64,000 nucleotides of DNA from an uncultured Eubacteriales bacterium. Lineage in GTDB: Bacteria; Bacillota; Clostridia; Oscillospirales; Butyricicoccaceae. Positions within the stretch are counted from its first letter, which is position 1, and each line of letters begins with the position of its first letter. Positions 1-8,511 of this stretch are shown here, piece by piece. Position numbers and translations under genes: made by a program. Under the pieces are notes generated by a model. The model searched no databases. It was not told the origin of the DNA and saw nothing but the letters and a program-made list of their open reading frames with translations. The stretch lies in the NCBI GenBank assembly GCA_910579575.1, contig CAJTUM010000004.1, positions 1-64,000 on the forward strand. Reading direction: 5' to 3'.

Positions 1-297
1 CCAGCGGCTATTGCCGAAAAGAGCCCCGGCCTCGAGCACAGCGGCCCATGAATCCGCCAAGTCCCATACGGAGTATGGCCGTCGGCCCATGCCGACGCTT
101 CCTGTCATTTAGACGATTGAGAGGGACGAAAAGTGTCGAGCAAATTCAACAAAATTTCGCTGGATTTTCTATGTATATTGTACAAAAAAGAAGACCGGAC
201 CTTTTCCAAAGGCCCGGTCTTTTGTCTTGTTTCAGGCGGCGCAAAGCCCCGCGACAGATTGCAACACGCGCACCCAAAATGCGTCTTCCAATCAGCC
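1..297. other. Window edge, no assignable gene
   Basis: I see no gene I can defend here. A minus-strand frame runs from an ATG at about 108 off the left edge without a stop, but it has no ribosome-binding site and matches no family I know. The only clear element is a stem-loop near 189-224, listed separately. Confidence 0.4.
189..224. terminator. Stem-loop terminator, possibly bidirectional
   Basis: GC-rich inverted repeat (AGACCGG... / ...CCGGTCT) with a short A-rich loop and a TTTTG tract on the plus side and an A-tract on the left. It would end the small minus-strand XRE gene to its right or a plus-strand transcript entering from the left. Confidence 0.6.
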
Positions 298-501
298 TTA
301 CTCTTCTGTAAATTCAAACAACTCTTCCACTGTCACATGAAAAACCTTTGCAATCTCCATCGCCAGCTTCAGCGACGGATTATACCTGCCGTTTTCCAGA
401 TGTACAATCGTTTCACGCCTTGCGCACACCAATTCTGCCAATTCGCTTTGTTTTAATCCTGCTTTTTCCCGATATTCTTTGACCTTCGTTTTAAGGGCCA
501 T
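298..501 (-). CDS. Small XRE-family HTH regulator
   Basis: A 67-residue protein that is almost entirely one Cro/C1-type helix-turn-helix domain. Residues 10-60 carry the usual pattern: KQSELAELV (helix 2), RRETIVHLENG (recognition helix), PSLKLAMEIAKVF and VEELF at the end. This is the short YozG/HigA-like regulator type, usually encoded beside a small membrane protein, as here. The start is an ATG preceded by AAGGGAG. It probably autoregulates with the membrane gene upstream on the same strand (82-bp gap). The target is unknown. Confidence 0.9.
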   Translation of the reverse strand: MALKTKVKEYREKAGLKQSELAELVCARRETIVHLENGRYNPSLKLAMEIAKVFHVTVEELFEFTEE

Positions 502-583
502 ATCAGACTCCCTTACCGTCCGGCACGCAGAATAGGATGAACCCTATAACAGCCGAAAGGGCGCTACGAGAGCCTGACGGCGC

Positions 584-829
584 TTATACCCCCTTGCTGT
601 CCATCACACAAAATATGATAAATCGTATCACCGCTAACGCCACGATCATTCCAACAAGCGCATAGCCTGCCGTCGGGCCGTCAATGCATTTGACAGCGCA
701 CGCAAAAGCAATGATAATGGCGGCGGTTATCATGATTTTCAATCCGATTGCATCCGTTCTGCACAAATTTTGAATCGCCAGCTCGTCTTTTTCTTCTTTG
801 CTATACTTATAAATGCGGATTGCCTGCAA
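584..829 (-). CDS. Small membrane protein, probably N-terminally truncated
   Basis: The readable part (81 codons) has a charged stretch (YKYSKEEKDE) followed by two hydrophobic helices at about residues 29-47 and 55-74, ending DSKGV. The only in-frame start is a TTG without a Shine-Dalgarno site. Similarity-like hydrophobic sequence continues upstream in frame for about 25 codons (to roughly 908) before a TAA, with no ATG. I infer that the first membrane helix and the true start were lost. It sits just upstream of the small XRE regulator, a common pairing for small DUF-type membrane proteins. Function unknown. Confidence 0.5.
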   Translation of the reverse strand: MQAIRIYKYSKEEKDELAIQNLCRTDAIGLKIMITAAIIIAFACAVKCIDGPTAGYALVGMIVALAVIRFIIFCVMDSKGV

Positions 830-1018
830 TGCGGAAATTACAATGGTAAATAAACAACCGCTCTCATACGCCTTGTCAATTGCGAAATGTGCGATATTTA
901 TACCTTATCAGAACGCTGTTTTGATACCACTCTCAAGGAGGACATAACGCGAAATCTTGCGTATTAAGCATATGCCGCTTCCCCTCCGCCGTCAACTTTT
1001 GGGGGGAAATTTTTCGTT

Positions 1019-1321
1019 TTACTCCACCCCCATTTCCCGCATGGCCTCCGCCAGCTGACGCCACTGGGCCGACAGCGCCTGATAGCGCTCTTTTCCGCTG
1101 CCGGTAAGGCGGTAATATTTCCGGGCGGGGCCGGCAGAGGTCTGTCCCTGATAGGTTTCTGCAAAACCGTCCTTTTTCAAGCCCCGAAGCAAGGCGTAGA
1201 CCGCGCTTTCATTGACGTCCGGGAATATCGTGTGGACGCGGGACAACATTTCGTAACCGTACTGATCCTGCGCCTCCAGCAGATGCAGCAGGCACAGCTC
1301 GATCAGCTCCTTTTTCAGCAT
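1019..1321 (-). CDS. PadR-family transcriptional regulator
   Basis: A 100-residue protein with the PadR winged-helix layout: LIELCLLHLLE (helix 1), YGYEMLSRV, ESAVYALLRGLKKDGF (recognition helix) and the wing GPARKYYRLTGSGKE. PadR proteins are dimeric repressors that respond to phenolics, antibiotics or envelope signals. The ATG at 1321 overlaps the end of the upstream DUF1700 gene by 7 bp, so the two are co-transcribed. The order is unusual, since padR normally precedes DUF1700. A longer frame extends upstream but has no sensible start, so the ATG reading MLKKEL is chosen. Confidence 0.9.
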   Translation of the reverse strand: MLKKELIELCLLHLLEAQDQYGYEMLSRVHTIFPDVNESAVYALLRGLKKDGFAETYQGQTSAGPARKYYRLTGSGKERYQALSAQWRQLAEAMREMGVE

Positions 1322-2070
1322 AAGCCGGCCCCCGCGGCGGCCAGACCCGCCAAAGCGGTCAGCGCCGCCCGAATCAGGTAGGGCCTCTGCCAGTTGGGCG
1401 CGGCGAAATCCAAGCTCATACTGCGCAAGACAGACATCGCAAGCAGGCACAGGGTCAGCATGGTAAGCCCCAAGATATATAGAGCCCGCCAGCGCCTGTC
1501 CTGCAAGCGGGCCAAGACCAACCCCAGCAAACCCAAGGCCGCGGCGCCGAACCCAGCCAGAGCGAAAGCCAATCCCACAACTCTGCCGCCCCAGTTGGGG
1601 GCCAGTAAGCCCGCCTGAGCCAAATCAATCCAGCGATAGGCCGCCAACCAAAGGGTTCCGCCGGCCAGACCTGCCAACAGCAGTTGCAAAATTAGCAGCG
1701 CCCAAAGGGCTTGGGGCGGTCTGCCCCTCTGCTTTCTGCCCTGTCGCCCAAACCAAATCAGCGATACCGCCGCCCCAAAGACCGCCAGACAAGCGGAAGC
1801 GTTGGGGCGCTGCTCCTGCCCCATCAGCCAACAGGCGGGCAAAAAGACGCAGACTGCCATGCTGCCAAAGGCGGCGAGCCACCGCCGGTATTGCGACGGC
1901 CTTTCTATCAGCCGGATTGCCTGCGTTGGATTGCCCCACCGGTTTTCCGGCGGTTCCTCCGGCCGCTCCTCCAGCATCTCCCGATAATCCGCCGCTGTTT
2001 CCTCGGCTTCCTCCGGCGGCAGACGCCATCGAGCCGCCAGCTCCAATTTTTTTAGATATTCCAACGCCAT
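1315..2070 (-). CDS. DUF1700-like (HAAS domain) membrane protein
   Basis: A 251-residue protein. Residues 1-50 form a short amphipathic helical domain (MALEYLKKLELAARW..., DYREMLEERPEE) typical of the HAAS/DUF1700 N-terminus that pairs with PadR regulators. About six hydrophobic helices follow (for example WLAAFGSMAVCVFLPACWL and AALGLLGLVLARL), and the protein ends at a membrane helix. The start ATG lies close behind an AGAGGCGG site. It is first in a two-gene operon with padR. In known pairs the membrane partner is thought to signal to, or be controlled by, PadR. Its exact role is not known. Confidence 0.75.
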   Translation of the reverse strand: MALEYLKKLELAARWRLPPEEAEETAADYREMLEERPEEPPENRWGNPTQAIRLIERPSQYRRWLAAFGSMAVCVFLPACWLMGQEQRPNASACLAVFGAAVSLIWFGRQGRKQRGRPPQALWALLILQLLLAGLAGGTLWLAAYRWIDLAQAGLLAPNWGGRVVGLAFALAGFGAAALGLLGLVLARLQDRRWRALYILGLTMLTLCLLAMSVLRSMSLDFAAPNWQRPYLIRAALTALAGLAAAGAGLC

Positions 2071-2244
2071 TTCATGTCCGCCTCTATTCTCTATTGTATT
2101 TTTATCTATTGATAATATTTCAATAGATATAGTCTACCAGCTTCCATAGATTTTGTCAAGAGCGCAGAAGCTCCAAATTGCGCCTTTTAACAGGCGGCTG
2201 TTGTGGGCTTGTTCAATCCTCCTCTTCCTCCCCGGCAATCTTAT

Positions 2245-2575
2245 CCTCGGTCTGTTGTCGCGCCCTGCAGGGCGGCGATCGCCGCCAGGCTCGCGCCTGG
2301 AGGCGTAACTCGTATAAGCCTTGTGGTTGTCTTTCCCTCACTGCCCGCCGCCGAGGCTTTGGACGGAGGAATCTTCTTCTGCCGCTTTGTGGCTCTCCCT
2401 CTTTCGCAAGGGAAGCTCGCCTAACCCGCGCTCCTATCCGTCGCCAGCTCCCGCCAGGACGGCGGAACGGCCTTCATCCATCGCCGAGGCTCTATCCGTC
2501 GCCAGCCCCCTTGCCAAAGGGAGGATGACCGCCAAAGGCGGTGGAGGGATTTCCTCCCAACTCCGCCTCAGCCCT
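2245..2575. repeat. Interspersed GC-rich repeat, site A (decayed)
   Basis: This stretch between the DUF1700 gene and the decayed regulator contains pieces of the element seen better at 34.3-34.8 kb and 63.6-63.8 kb: CGCCAGCTCCCGCCAGGACG at about 2440, a CCTTTCGCAAGGG hairpin near 2400, and the terminal module CCCTTGCCAAAGGGAGGATG followed by a CCGCC/GGCGG hairpin and GGAGGGATT (about 2507-2552). There is no credible ORF. It appears to be a degenerate copy. Confidence 0.65.
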
Positions 2576-2718
2576 GAAACTCTGTTCGCGCATTGCATGA
2601 AGTATGACTCGAATTTATCACGCAATACGCAGATTATTCATCCCTCCGCAACGCTTTTTTCTTTCATTGCGCGATTTTTCGTGGTATAGTAGCGTTATCC
2701 TCCTGAGGAGGCGACGAA

Positions 2719-3160
2719 ATGGCGTTTTATTTGATGTTGGAAGAAATCATGTGGGAAAAGGGATGAACATGCCTGCCGTAGCCCGGTCCTGCGGGCTATC
2801 CGGCGCTATGGTCCGCTAGATGACGGCGCGAAAGCAAAAAAACGTGACTTTGGAAGCGGCCTTCAAATTGTTCCAGAGCTTGGGCGTCTCCTTGCAGCGG
2901 CCTTGTTTCACTGGGCTTGATCGGCAAAAGCGAAGATATTATCCAGCGGCAAGCCGAAAGCCTGATTGCCGTGAGCCGCATTTTGAGCGCCGCTTTTCAC
3001 GACGGATAGCAGGCAATCCGCCGTCCGAATTGATTTTACTTTCGTTCATCCGCCTGGCCCCTCAGAATTTCTGAAAACGCGTTTCTCACCCATTTCAAGT
3101 GCAGCCTGTTCGACGATTTGGATATCCCTTTGGAGGATATTTTCTATCGGACGTTCTAAA
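2719..3160 (+). pseudogene. Decayed XRE-family regulator
   Basis: A GGAGG site precedes ATG at 2719. The frame reads MAFYLMLEEIMWEKG, then shifts after an AAAAGGG run into MNMPAVARSCGLSGAMVR, hits TAG at 2817-2819 and continues in frame as TARKQKNVTLEAAFKL plus FQSLGVSL. Together these make a recognisable XRE-type helix-turn-helix broken by a frameshift and a stop. After about 2900 the reading passes through more frames. A last coding-like piece ends SLFDDLDIPLEDIFYR and a stop at about 3160, perhaps the tail of the same or another small regulator. No intact product is expected. Confidence 0.65.
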
Positions 3161-3225
3161 AGGAACGAAAAGAAGACACAAAAAATATCACGCCCTTTCG
3201 GGGGCGAAACGGGAGGTTTGATCAG

Positions 3226-3777
3226 ATGTTTGAAGAAATTACTGCTCAGGCACGGCAAGCAGTTTCTGAGCTGCTGGAGGTTGCCCGGCTGGAGCCGGGA
3301 GATCTTTTTGTGGTCGGCTGCTCTTCCAGCGAGGTAGGCGGCGGCAAAATCGGCTCCAATTCCAGCCCGGAGATTGCTCAGGCGGTGTTTCAGGGCCTTT
3401 ATCCGCCGCTGAAGGAACGGGGAATCTACCTGGCCGCCCAGTGCTGCGAGCACCTAAACCGAGCCATTATTCTGGAAAAAGAGGCGGCTCGGCAGTATGG
3501 TCTGCCTTTGGTCAACGCAGTCCCCCAGCCCAAAGCGGGAGGCGGTTTCGCTACAGCCGCTTGGGCCGCTTTCCGCTGCCCGGCGGCTGTGGAGCAAATC
3601 CAGGCGGCGGCGGGCATCGACATTGGCGGCACATTGATCGGGATGCACCTGCGTCCAGTGGCTGTGCCTGTGCGGCTGAGCCTGCGGCAGATCGGCCAGG
3701 CCAACATCCTGTGCGCCCGCACCCGCCCCAAATTTGTGGGCGGCGTCCGAGCCCATTACAACGAGGAGTTGCTGTAA
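3226..3777 (+). CDS. UPF0340 / TIGR01440 family protein (YwlG-like)
   Basis: A 183-residue protein that fits the UPF0340 family along its whole length. It shows the family signature VVGCSSSEVGGGKIG near residue 30, the AAQCCEHLNRA motif near residue 75 and a conserved GIDIGGTLIGMHL segment near residue 132. A GGGAGG site lies 9 bases before the ATG. These proteins are conserved in Firmicutes, often near glyA or thymidine kinase. Their biochemical role is not established. Here the gene stands alone between a decayed regulator and a convergent histidine kinase, separated by a strong terminator. Confidence 0.9.
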   Translation: MFEEITAQARQAVSELLEVARLEPGDLFVVGCSSSEVGGGKIGSNSSPEIAQAVFQGLYPPLKERGIYLAAQCCEHLNRAIILEKEAARQYGLPLVNAVPQPKAGGGFATAAWAAFRCPAAVEQIQAAAGIDIGGTLIGMHLRPVAVPVRLSLRQIGQANILCARTRPKFVGGVRAHYNEELL

Positions 3778-3893
3778 AGGCAAAAGGCATGACTGCTCTG
3801 TTGCCGCCGAACTCTCAGCCATTTGCTTGCCGGAGCAGCCGTCGCGCCATGGCTCCATTTTCTGCCCGTCCTTTCCCCAGAAAAGGGCAACCC

Positions 3894-3929
3894 AAAACGG
3901 GACAAGCCAAATGGCTTGTCCCGTTTTTT
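3894..3929. terminator. Terminator between UPF0340 gene and kinase gene
   Basis: Perfect long stem (AACGGGACAAGCC / GGCTTGTCCCGTT) with a 4-base loop, followed by TTTTTTG on the plus strand and preceded by AAAA, so it can serve both converging genes. Confidence 0.85.
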
Positions 3930-3966
3930 GATTGATAGCCAAAAGGAAAAGCGCGCCCTTATGCTC

Positions 3967-6072
3967 TCATTGCGGCGGTCCGCCGCTCAAAATGCTCTGC
4001 AATGTGGCAAACATCTTGGCCACATCGATGGGCTTGCCCAAATGGCCGTTCATACCAGCGGAAAGAACCCGCTGGCGATCCTCCTCAAAGGCGTTGGCTG
4101 TTATGGCCACAATGGGGAGACGGGCCAGCTGCGGGTCGTCCAAAGCGCGGATCGTTTTGGTGGCTTCAATACCGTCCATCACCGGCATTTGAATGTCCAT
4201 AAGAACTACGTCGTAAGGGTTCTCCAGGGAATGGCGAACCTTCTCCACCGCTTCCGCTCCGTCCGAAGCCACGTCCACTGCGCAGCCGGCCTCCTCCAAA
4301 ATCGTCATGGCAATTTCCTGGTTCAGCTCGTTGTCTTCCACCAGCAGGATGCGCCAGTCGGCAGACTGCGGCGGACAGGAAAGCTCCGGCGCTGACAGGG
4401 GGGCGGGAGCCTCGCTGAGGCGGAACGAAAAGGAGCAGAGAAAAGCGCTCCCCTGCCCCAGCCGGCTCTCCACAGCAATCCGTCCATTCATCAGCTCAAC
4501 CAAGTTTTTGGTGATGGACATCCCCAATCCCGTACCCTGGATGCCGCTGACCGTGGAAGTCCGCTCCCGCTCAAAGGGCTCAAAAATATGCTCCAAAAAC
4601 TCTGGAGCCATACCGATGCCAGTATCGCGGATACAAAATTCATAGATGGCGGTATCCGCCGTATCCCCAGGCCGTTCGACGGCCGAAATAGAGATCTTTC
4701 CGCCGGCAGGAGTGAATTTCAGCGCGTTGCTCAATATATTCAGCAACACTTGGTTGAGCCGCAGCCGGTCGCAGACCACATAAGGGTGAATCAGCGCGCC
4801 GTCGTCCATGCAGAGGTTCAGCCCCTTGGTTTCCAAATCCGCCCGTATGATGGACTGCAAATCCTGTAGAACTTGAGGCAAGCTGCAAACCGTCTCGTCA
4901 ATCGTCACTCTGCCGCTCTCAATGCGGCTCATATCCAACACATCGTTAATCAGGCTGAGGAGATGGCTGGAGGAAGCGGCGATTTTGCTCAGGTAATCCT
5001 GCACCAGTTCCCGGTCGTCCAGATGGGCGGCCGCCAAATTGGTAAAGCCGATGATGGCGTTCATGGGAGTGCGGATATCGTGAGACATATTGTTAAGAAA
5101 CATGGTTTTGGCCCGGGAGGCCCGCTGGGCCTTGACCAGCGCTTCCTCCAGCAGATTGTGTTGCTCCTGGAGTTTTTCGTCCGTCTCCTTGCTCTCTGTA
5201 ATATCCACAAACATCCCCACATAGGTGATAGGCGTGCCGTCTTCTCGCCGGGAAAGCTTGCCGGCAGCCCGGAACCAGCGGTAGCCCCGGTCCTTGGTCA
5301 AAAGGCGGTATTCCACATTGTAAAGCCTTCTGCCTGTGTAATCGTCGATGGTGGCATAATATTCCTTCATCACCCGGTCGTGATCTTCCGGATGGAGCAA
5401 ATCCGACCAAGAGGAAAGGACGTTTGGGAAATCCTCCTCATCCTGATAGCCGATCATCGCGCGAAAATCCTGGCTCCAGAAGACGCTGGTCATCTGCCCC
5501 TGCCGGTCAAATTCCATGGTCCACATACCAGAGCGCAGGATCTCGTGCACCAGCTTTAGCGCCGTGGTTTCGTGCTCCAGGGCTTCCAGGGCCTCCAGCC
5601 GCTCCTGGGCCAGCTGCGCCGTTTCGGCGTCGTTGATCTCCTTGAGATGCTTTTCTGTGGCGTCTTCCACAAAGACATAAAAGAGGTCGCCGTAACGGTC
5701 GGTATGAACAAAATGTCCATAGTCCTCAATCCACCGGACGGCCCCGTCCTTCCGTATAATGCGGTATTCCACCTGGTCTAAATCGTTGCCGTGTGTAAAA
5801 ATTTGCTGTTTGATGCTCCGTTGGGTTTCTTCTATGTCCTCTGGGTGAACCAGCCCATGAAACGTATAACCGGTGTGCTCCTGAAATTCTTTTAAGCTCT
5901 TGCAGCCATATATCTGAATCAACGCTTGATTGGCATAAATCAAGCGCTCGTTCTCGTCGGCATGATAGATGAAAAAACCGCCAGGCATTCCCGCCGTAAT
6001 CTGTTCGATAATGGGAAAGGTCTGCTCGCTGAGGATTAAAGCGCGCCGGTCTTTCCGCTCGTGCTTTCGCAT
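3967..6072 (-). CDS. PAS-PAS hybrid sensor histidine kinase
   Basis: A 701-residue cytoplasmic hybrid kinase with no membrane helix. Two PAS domains (about residues 20-145 and 175-295, each ending in a PAC-type VFVEDAT or GMFVDIT) precede a coiled linker. The HisKA domain has the phospho-accepting His331 in NMSHDIRTPMNAIIG. The HATPase domain has N-, G1- and G2-type boxes (LLNILSNALKFT, DTGIGM, GTGLGM). The C-terminal receiver (about 573-695) has Asp626 in VVLMDIQMPVMDG and Lys680. It should autophosphorylate and relay to its own receiver. No cognate regulator is adjacent and the ligand is unknown. Confidence 0.93.
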   Translation of the reverse strand: MRKHERKDRRALILSEQTFPIIEQITAGMPGGFFIYHADENERLIYANQALIQIYGCKSLKEFQEHTGYTFHGLVHPEDIEETQRSIKQQIFTHGNDLDQVEYRIIRKDGAVRWIEDYGHFVHTDRYGDLFYVFVEDATEKHLKEINDAETAQLAQERLEALEALEHETTALKLVHEILRSGMWTMEFDRQGQMTSVFWSQDFRAMIGYQDEEDFPNVLSSWSDLLHPEDHDRVMKEYYATIDDYTGRRLYNVEYRLLTKDRGYRWFRAAGKLSRREDGTPITYVGMFVDITESKETDEKLQEQHNLLEEALVKAQRASRAKTMFLNNMSHDIRTPMNAIIGFTNLAAAHLDDRELVQDYLSKIAASSSHLLSLINDVLDMSRIESGRVTIDETVCSLPQVLQDLQSIIRADLETKGLNLCMDDGALIHPYVVCDRLRLNQVLLNILSNALKFTPAGGKISISAVERPGDTADTAIYEFCIRDTGIGMAPEFLEHIFEPFERERTSTVSGIQGTGLGMSITKNLVELMNGRIAVESRLGQGSAFLCSFSFRLSEAPAPLSAPELSCPPQSADWRILLVEDNELNQEIAMTILEEAGCAVDVASDGAEAVEKVRHSLENPYDVVLMDIQMPVMDGIEATKTIRALDDPQLARLPIVAITANAFEEDRQRVLSAGMNGHLGKPIDVAKMFATLQSILSGGPPQ

Positions 6073-6527
6073 AAGAGCTCATCCGCCCTTTCTGTCGTAT
6101 GACAAAACTTCAAACTATTAAATTGCTGGACGGCGGTTTTTCAGAGAGGCTTGGTAGCCAAGAGCAAGCGATGTTACCCCAACCCAAAGACCGCTCGTTT
6201 TCTCCAAAACAGCGTCTCCACATCCGTTTCCCTATCCGTTTTCTTTGCAATCGTCCCCGCTTCAGGCGATCATAGCAAGCAGGAGGTTCTCCTTCTCTGC
6301 GGGCCAAGACGGCGGACGTCGCCCCGCCCCCTGCGCCCGCCGCAAAGCCTTCCAAAAGGAGGCGGGCAAGAACGGCGTTTGATCTGCCTTCCTCCCTGGA
6401 ATAAAAACGTCGAGACCAAAACAGCCGCGCTTTAGCCTTAACGTCCAAAGCTCTTCCTCGGCCCTCGTCTGCCCAAGCTCTGTCGCTTCTATGGTATCAT
6501 ATTTCGTTGTCAAGCGCAATTACCCAA
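6073..6527. other. Intergenic region without a gene
   Basis: About 450 bases upstream of the kinase gene. The overlapping frames look non-coding: they lack ribosome-binding sites and protein-like composition. The kinase promoter should lie at its left end, but I could not pick a convincing one. Confidence 0.4.
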
Positions 6528-6560
6528 TAAAAAAACCCACGAAATCAAAGATTTCGTGGG
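6528..6560 (-). terminator. Terminator of tRNA-Val
   Basis: Perfect 11-bp stem (CCCACGAAATC / GATTTCGTGGG) directly after the tRNA 3' end on the minus strand, followed there by a run of seven T. Confidence 0.9.
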
Positions 6561-6561
6561 A

Positions 6562-6638
6562 TGGTGGACGCTGAGGGACTTGAACCCCCGACCCCCTGCA
6601 CGTCAAGCAGGTGCTCTAGCCAGCTGAGCTAAGCGTCC
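6562..6638 (-). tRNA. tRNA-Val(GAC)
   Basis: Complete cloverleaf with a 7-bp acceptor stem (GGACGCT/AGCGTCC), a D-arm GCTCAGCTGGCTAGAGC, an anticodon stem CCTGC/GCAGG with GAC at the anticodon position, and a T-arm GGTTCAAGTCC. The 3' CCA is encoded. It is a single-gene unit with its own terminator. Confidence 0.95.
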
Positions 6639-6767
6639 GTTTCGTCAGCTTCTATAGTATACCGCCTTTTTTGCCATTTGTCAACGGCTTTTTGATCCAA
6701 CACAGAAAATTTTTGGCCAGAGAAGGGCGGGCGCCGGTTTCTCCCGGCGCCTACCCCTCTGCAAGAC

Positions 6768-7796
6768 TCAGCGCCTTCCGGCGCCGCCGCCTCGCGAACC
6801 TCCTCCGCCAAAGCCGCCGCCTCGGCTGCCGCCGCTTCTTCCAGCGCCGCCTCCGCGGGATCCGCCGCCGCCGAAGCCGCCGCCAAAGCTGCCGCCGCTC
6901 CTTCCAGAGCCGCCTCCACGGGATCCGCCGCCGCCGAAACCTCCGCCAAAGCCGCCAAATCCCCCAAATCCGCCGAAGCCCCCAAATCCGCCGTTATTGC
7001 GGGGCGGCGGAGGGGCGGGCCTGGATCGGGGCATTCTGGGAGGCGGGGTGATAATCACCGTGCGCCCTCGTCCTCCCCCGCCGCCTCTGGGCGGTTTTGG
7101 GCCTCTGGGCCTGCTCATCGCCTTCAGAACCACATAGACAATAATGGCCAACACCAAAATGGACATAAAATTGAATCTTCCTCCCCCCGAAGAGCGTTGG
7201 GCCGACTTCGTCTCCTGCGGTTTCGGCTGAGCCGGCTGGGCCGGCTGATTGGACGAGCTGGATTGGGATGTGTTCGCGTCCTTTTCGCCATAAAGCTCAT
7301 AGAGCTCCTCGATCTTATCGCAAAACGCTTCATAGATTTTCTGCGCGCCGGCGTCGTAATCCCGGCGCGCAAAATCCGGTTCCAGATATTCCTGGAGCAT
7401 CGCGTCGATGTCGCCGTCCGTCAAATAGCGGCCCAGGCCGGCGCTGGGCATGGCGTAATAGTTCTCGTCGCCAATGGTCATCGCCAGCACCAGGCCGTCT
7501 TCAATTTCCCATTGGTCGAAGACCTGGTTCACATAGCTGTCGATGGTTTGGGCGCCGGGCAGATCGATCACAATCAAAGCTACCGTAGCCCCTGTGCGCC
7601 GCTCTGTGGCCGCGCCTCGGCTGTTCAGCTGCTGAACCGTAACCGGGTCCAGCGCGCCCGATAAATCCGCCACCAGGCCCTGGGCGGGCCGAGCGGCCAC
7701 CGAGCCGCCGGTTTTATTCACCTTGGCGGCAAAAACGGTCAGATTCATCAGCGCCAGCAAAAGCAAGGCCGCCGTCCACCGCATTTTCTTTTTCAT
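6768..7796 (-). CDS. TPM-domain membrane protein with Gly/Arg-rich tail
   Basis: A 342-residue protein. A signal peptide (residues 1-23) is followed by a TPM domain (about 40-165; LSGALDPVTVQQLN, GATVALIVID, DGLVLAMTIGDENYYAM, YDAGAQKIYEAF), a Ser/Gln/Pro linker, one membrane helix (FMSILVLAIIVYVVL, about 215-230) and a cytoplasmic tail made almost only of G, F, S and R. This is the YgcG-like architecture, in which an outside TPM domain is tied to a low-complexity inner tail. The tail contains tandem GGFGG and GGGSRGGG repeats. It is last in the XpaC-TelA-LemA-like-TPM operon. Confidence 0.88.
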   Translation of the reverse strand: MKKKMRWTAALLLLALMNLTVFAAKVNKTGGSVAARPAQGLVADLSGALDPVTVQQLNSRGAATERRTGATVALIVIDLPGAQTIDSYVNQVFDQWEIEDGLVLAMTIGDENYYAMPSAGLGRYLTDGDIDAMLQEYLEPDFARRDYDAGAQKIYEAFCDKIEELYELYGEKDANTSQSSSSNQPAQPAQPKPQETKSAQRSSGGGRFNFMSILVLAIIVYVVLKAMSRPRGPKPPRGGGGGRGRTVIITPPPRMPRSRPAPPPPRNNGGFGGFGGFGGFGGFGGGFGGGGSRGGGSGRSGGSFGGGFGGGGSRGGGAGRSGGSRGGGFGGGGSRGGGAGRR

Positions 7797-7827
7797 ATCC
7801 GCTCCCTATCCAATCTGTATCCAACCC

Positions 7828-8370
7828 TCAACGAAAGGTCGGCAGCTTGCCGGCTCCGGTCAAAGCCCCGATCACCGAGGCGGGAAAACCGTCGCAGACG
7901 CGGTTATAATCCTCCGCCAGACCGTTGTAATAATCGTCGTATTGCAGATTGCTCATGCGGCCGCAGAAATCTGCATACTGCCGCCGGGCGATCTGCCAGT
8001 CTTCCTCTGTCAAGGCGGATTCCAGCTGCTGGTACAGCGCGTCCACCGCCCCTTGCAGGTAGCTGTTGGCTTCGTGATATTCCTTCGGCGTCTCCGCCCG
8101 GTCCAGCTGGTTCCAGGCAGATTGCGCCTGCTTCACCGCCTGACTGTTTTGGTCCAGCCCCTTCTGCGCCAAGGTCAACAGATTATAGGCGCTGTCCCGG
8201 CGGTTCATCAGATCGTTATAAGGCGAAAAGCCGTTTTGCCCTGTAAAAAAAGCCTCCTCCGCCTGCTTTCGCTGGCCATGCAGCTTCCAGCCTCCCAGGC
8301 CCAAGGTGGCGCCCGCCGCAATCAGGGCGGACAAACACCAGGCCACGGCCCGGTTTTTCAGCAAAGACAC
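7828..8370 (-). CDS. LemA-like membrane-anchored helical protein
   Basis: A 180-residue protein with one N-terminal membrane helix (about 8-27) and a helical outside region. The segment NDLMNRRDSAYNLLTLAQ near residue 55 resembles the LemA-family hallmark (YDxLVxRRxxVxNL). The rest is long amphipathic helices. The GTG start follows AGGAGGAGA. LemA proteins often co-occur with TPM proteins, which supports the weak assignment. It lies between telA and the TPM gene on the same strand, 31 bp before the latter. Specific function unknown. Confidence 0.6.
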   Translation of the reverse strand: MSLLKNRAVAWCLSALIAAGATLGLGGWKLHGQRKQAEEAFFTGQNGFSPYNDLMNRRDSAYNLLTLAQKGLDQNSQAVKQAQSAWNQLDRAETPKEYHEANSYLQGAVDALYQQLESALTEEDWQIARRQYADFCGRMSNLQYDDYYNGLAEDYNRVCDGFPASVIGALTGAGKLPTFR

Positions 8371-8511
8371 AGCCTCTCCTCCTTGTTCTTTTGTTGTTTT
8401 CTAAAAACCATATTCGAAGAGAACTCTTTCCTGACCTCGGTTTTCAAGGGGGAAATCGCTGAAAATCCTTTGGCCAGGCTGCCGGCGCCCTCGCGCCGGC
8501 AAGGCTTTGAT

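Noticed and set aside
1..108. Partial minus-strand gene running off the left edge
   Set aside because: Open to the edge from an ATG, but no ribosome site and no family resemblance; too short to support.
7197..7664. Plus-strand frames opposite the TPM gene
   Set aside because: Arg-rich shadows of a Gly-rich coding region.
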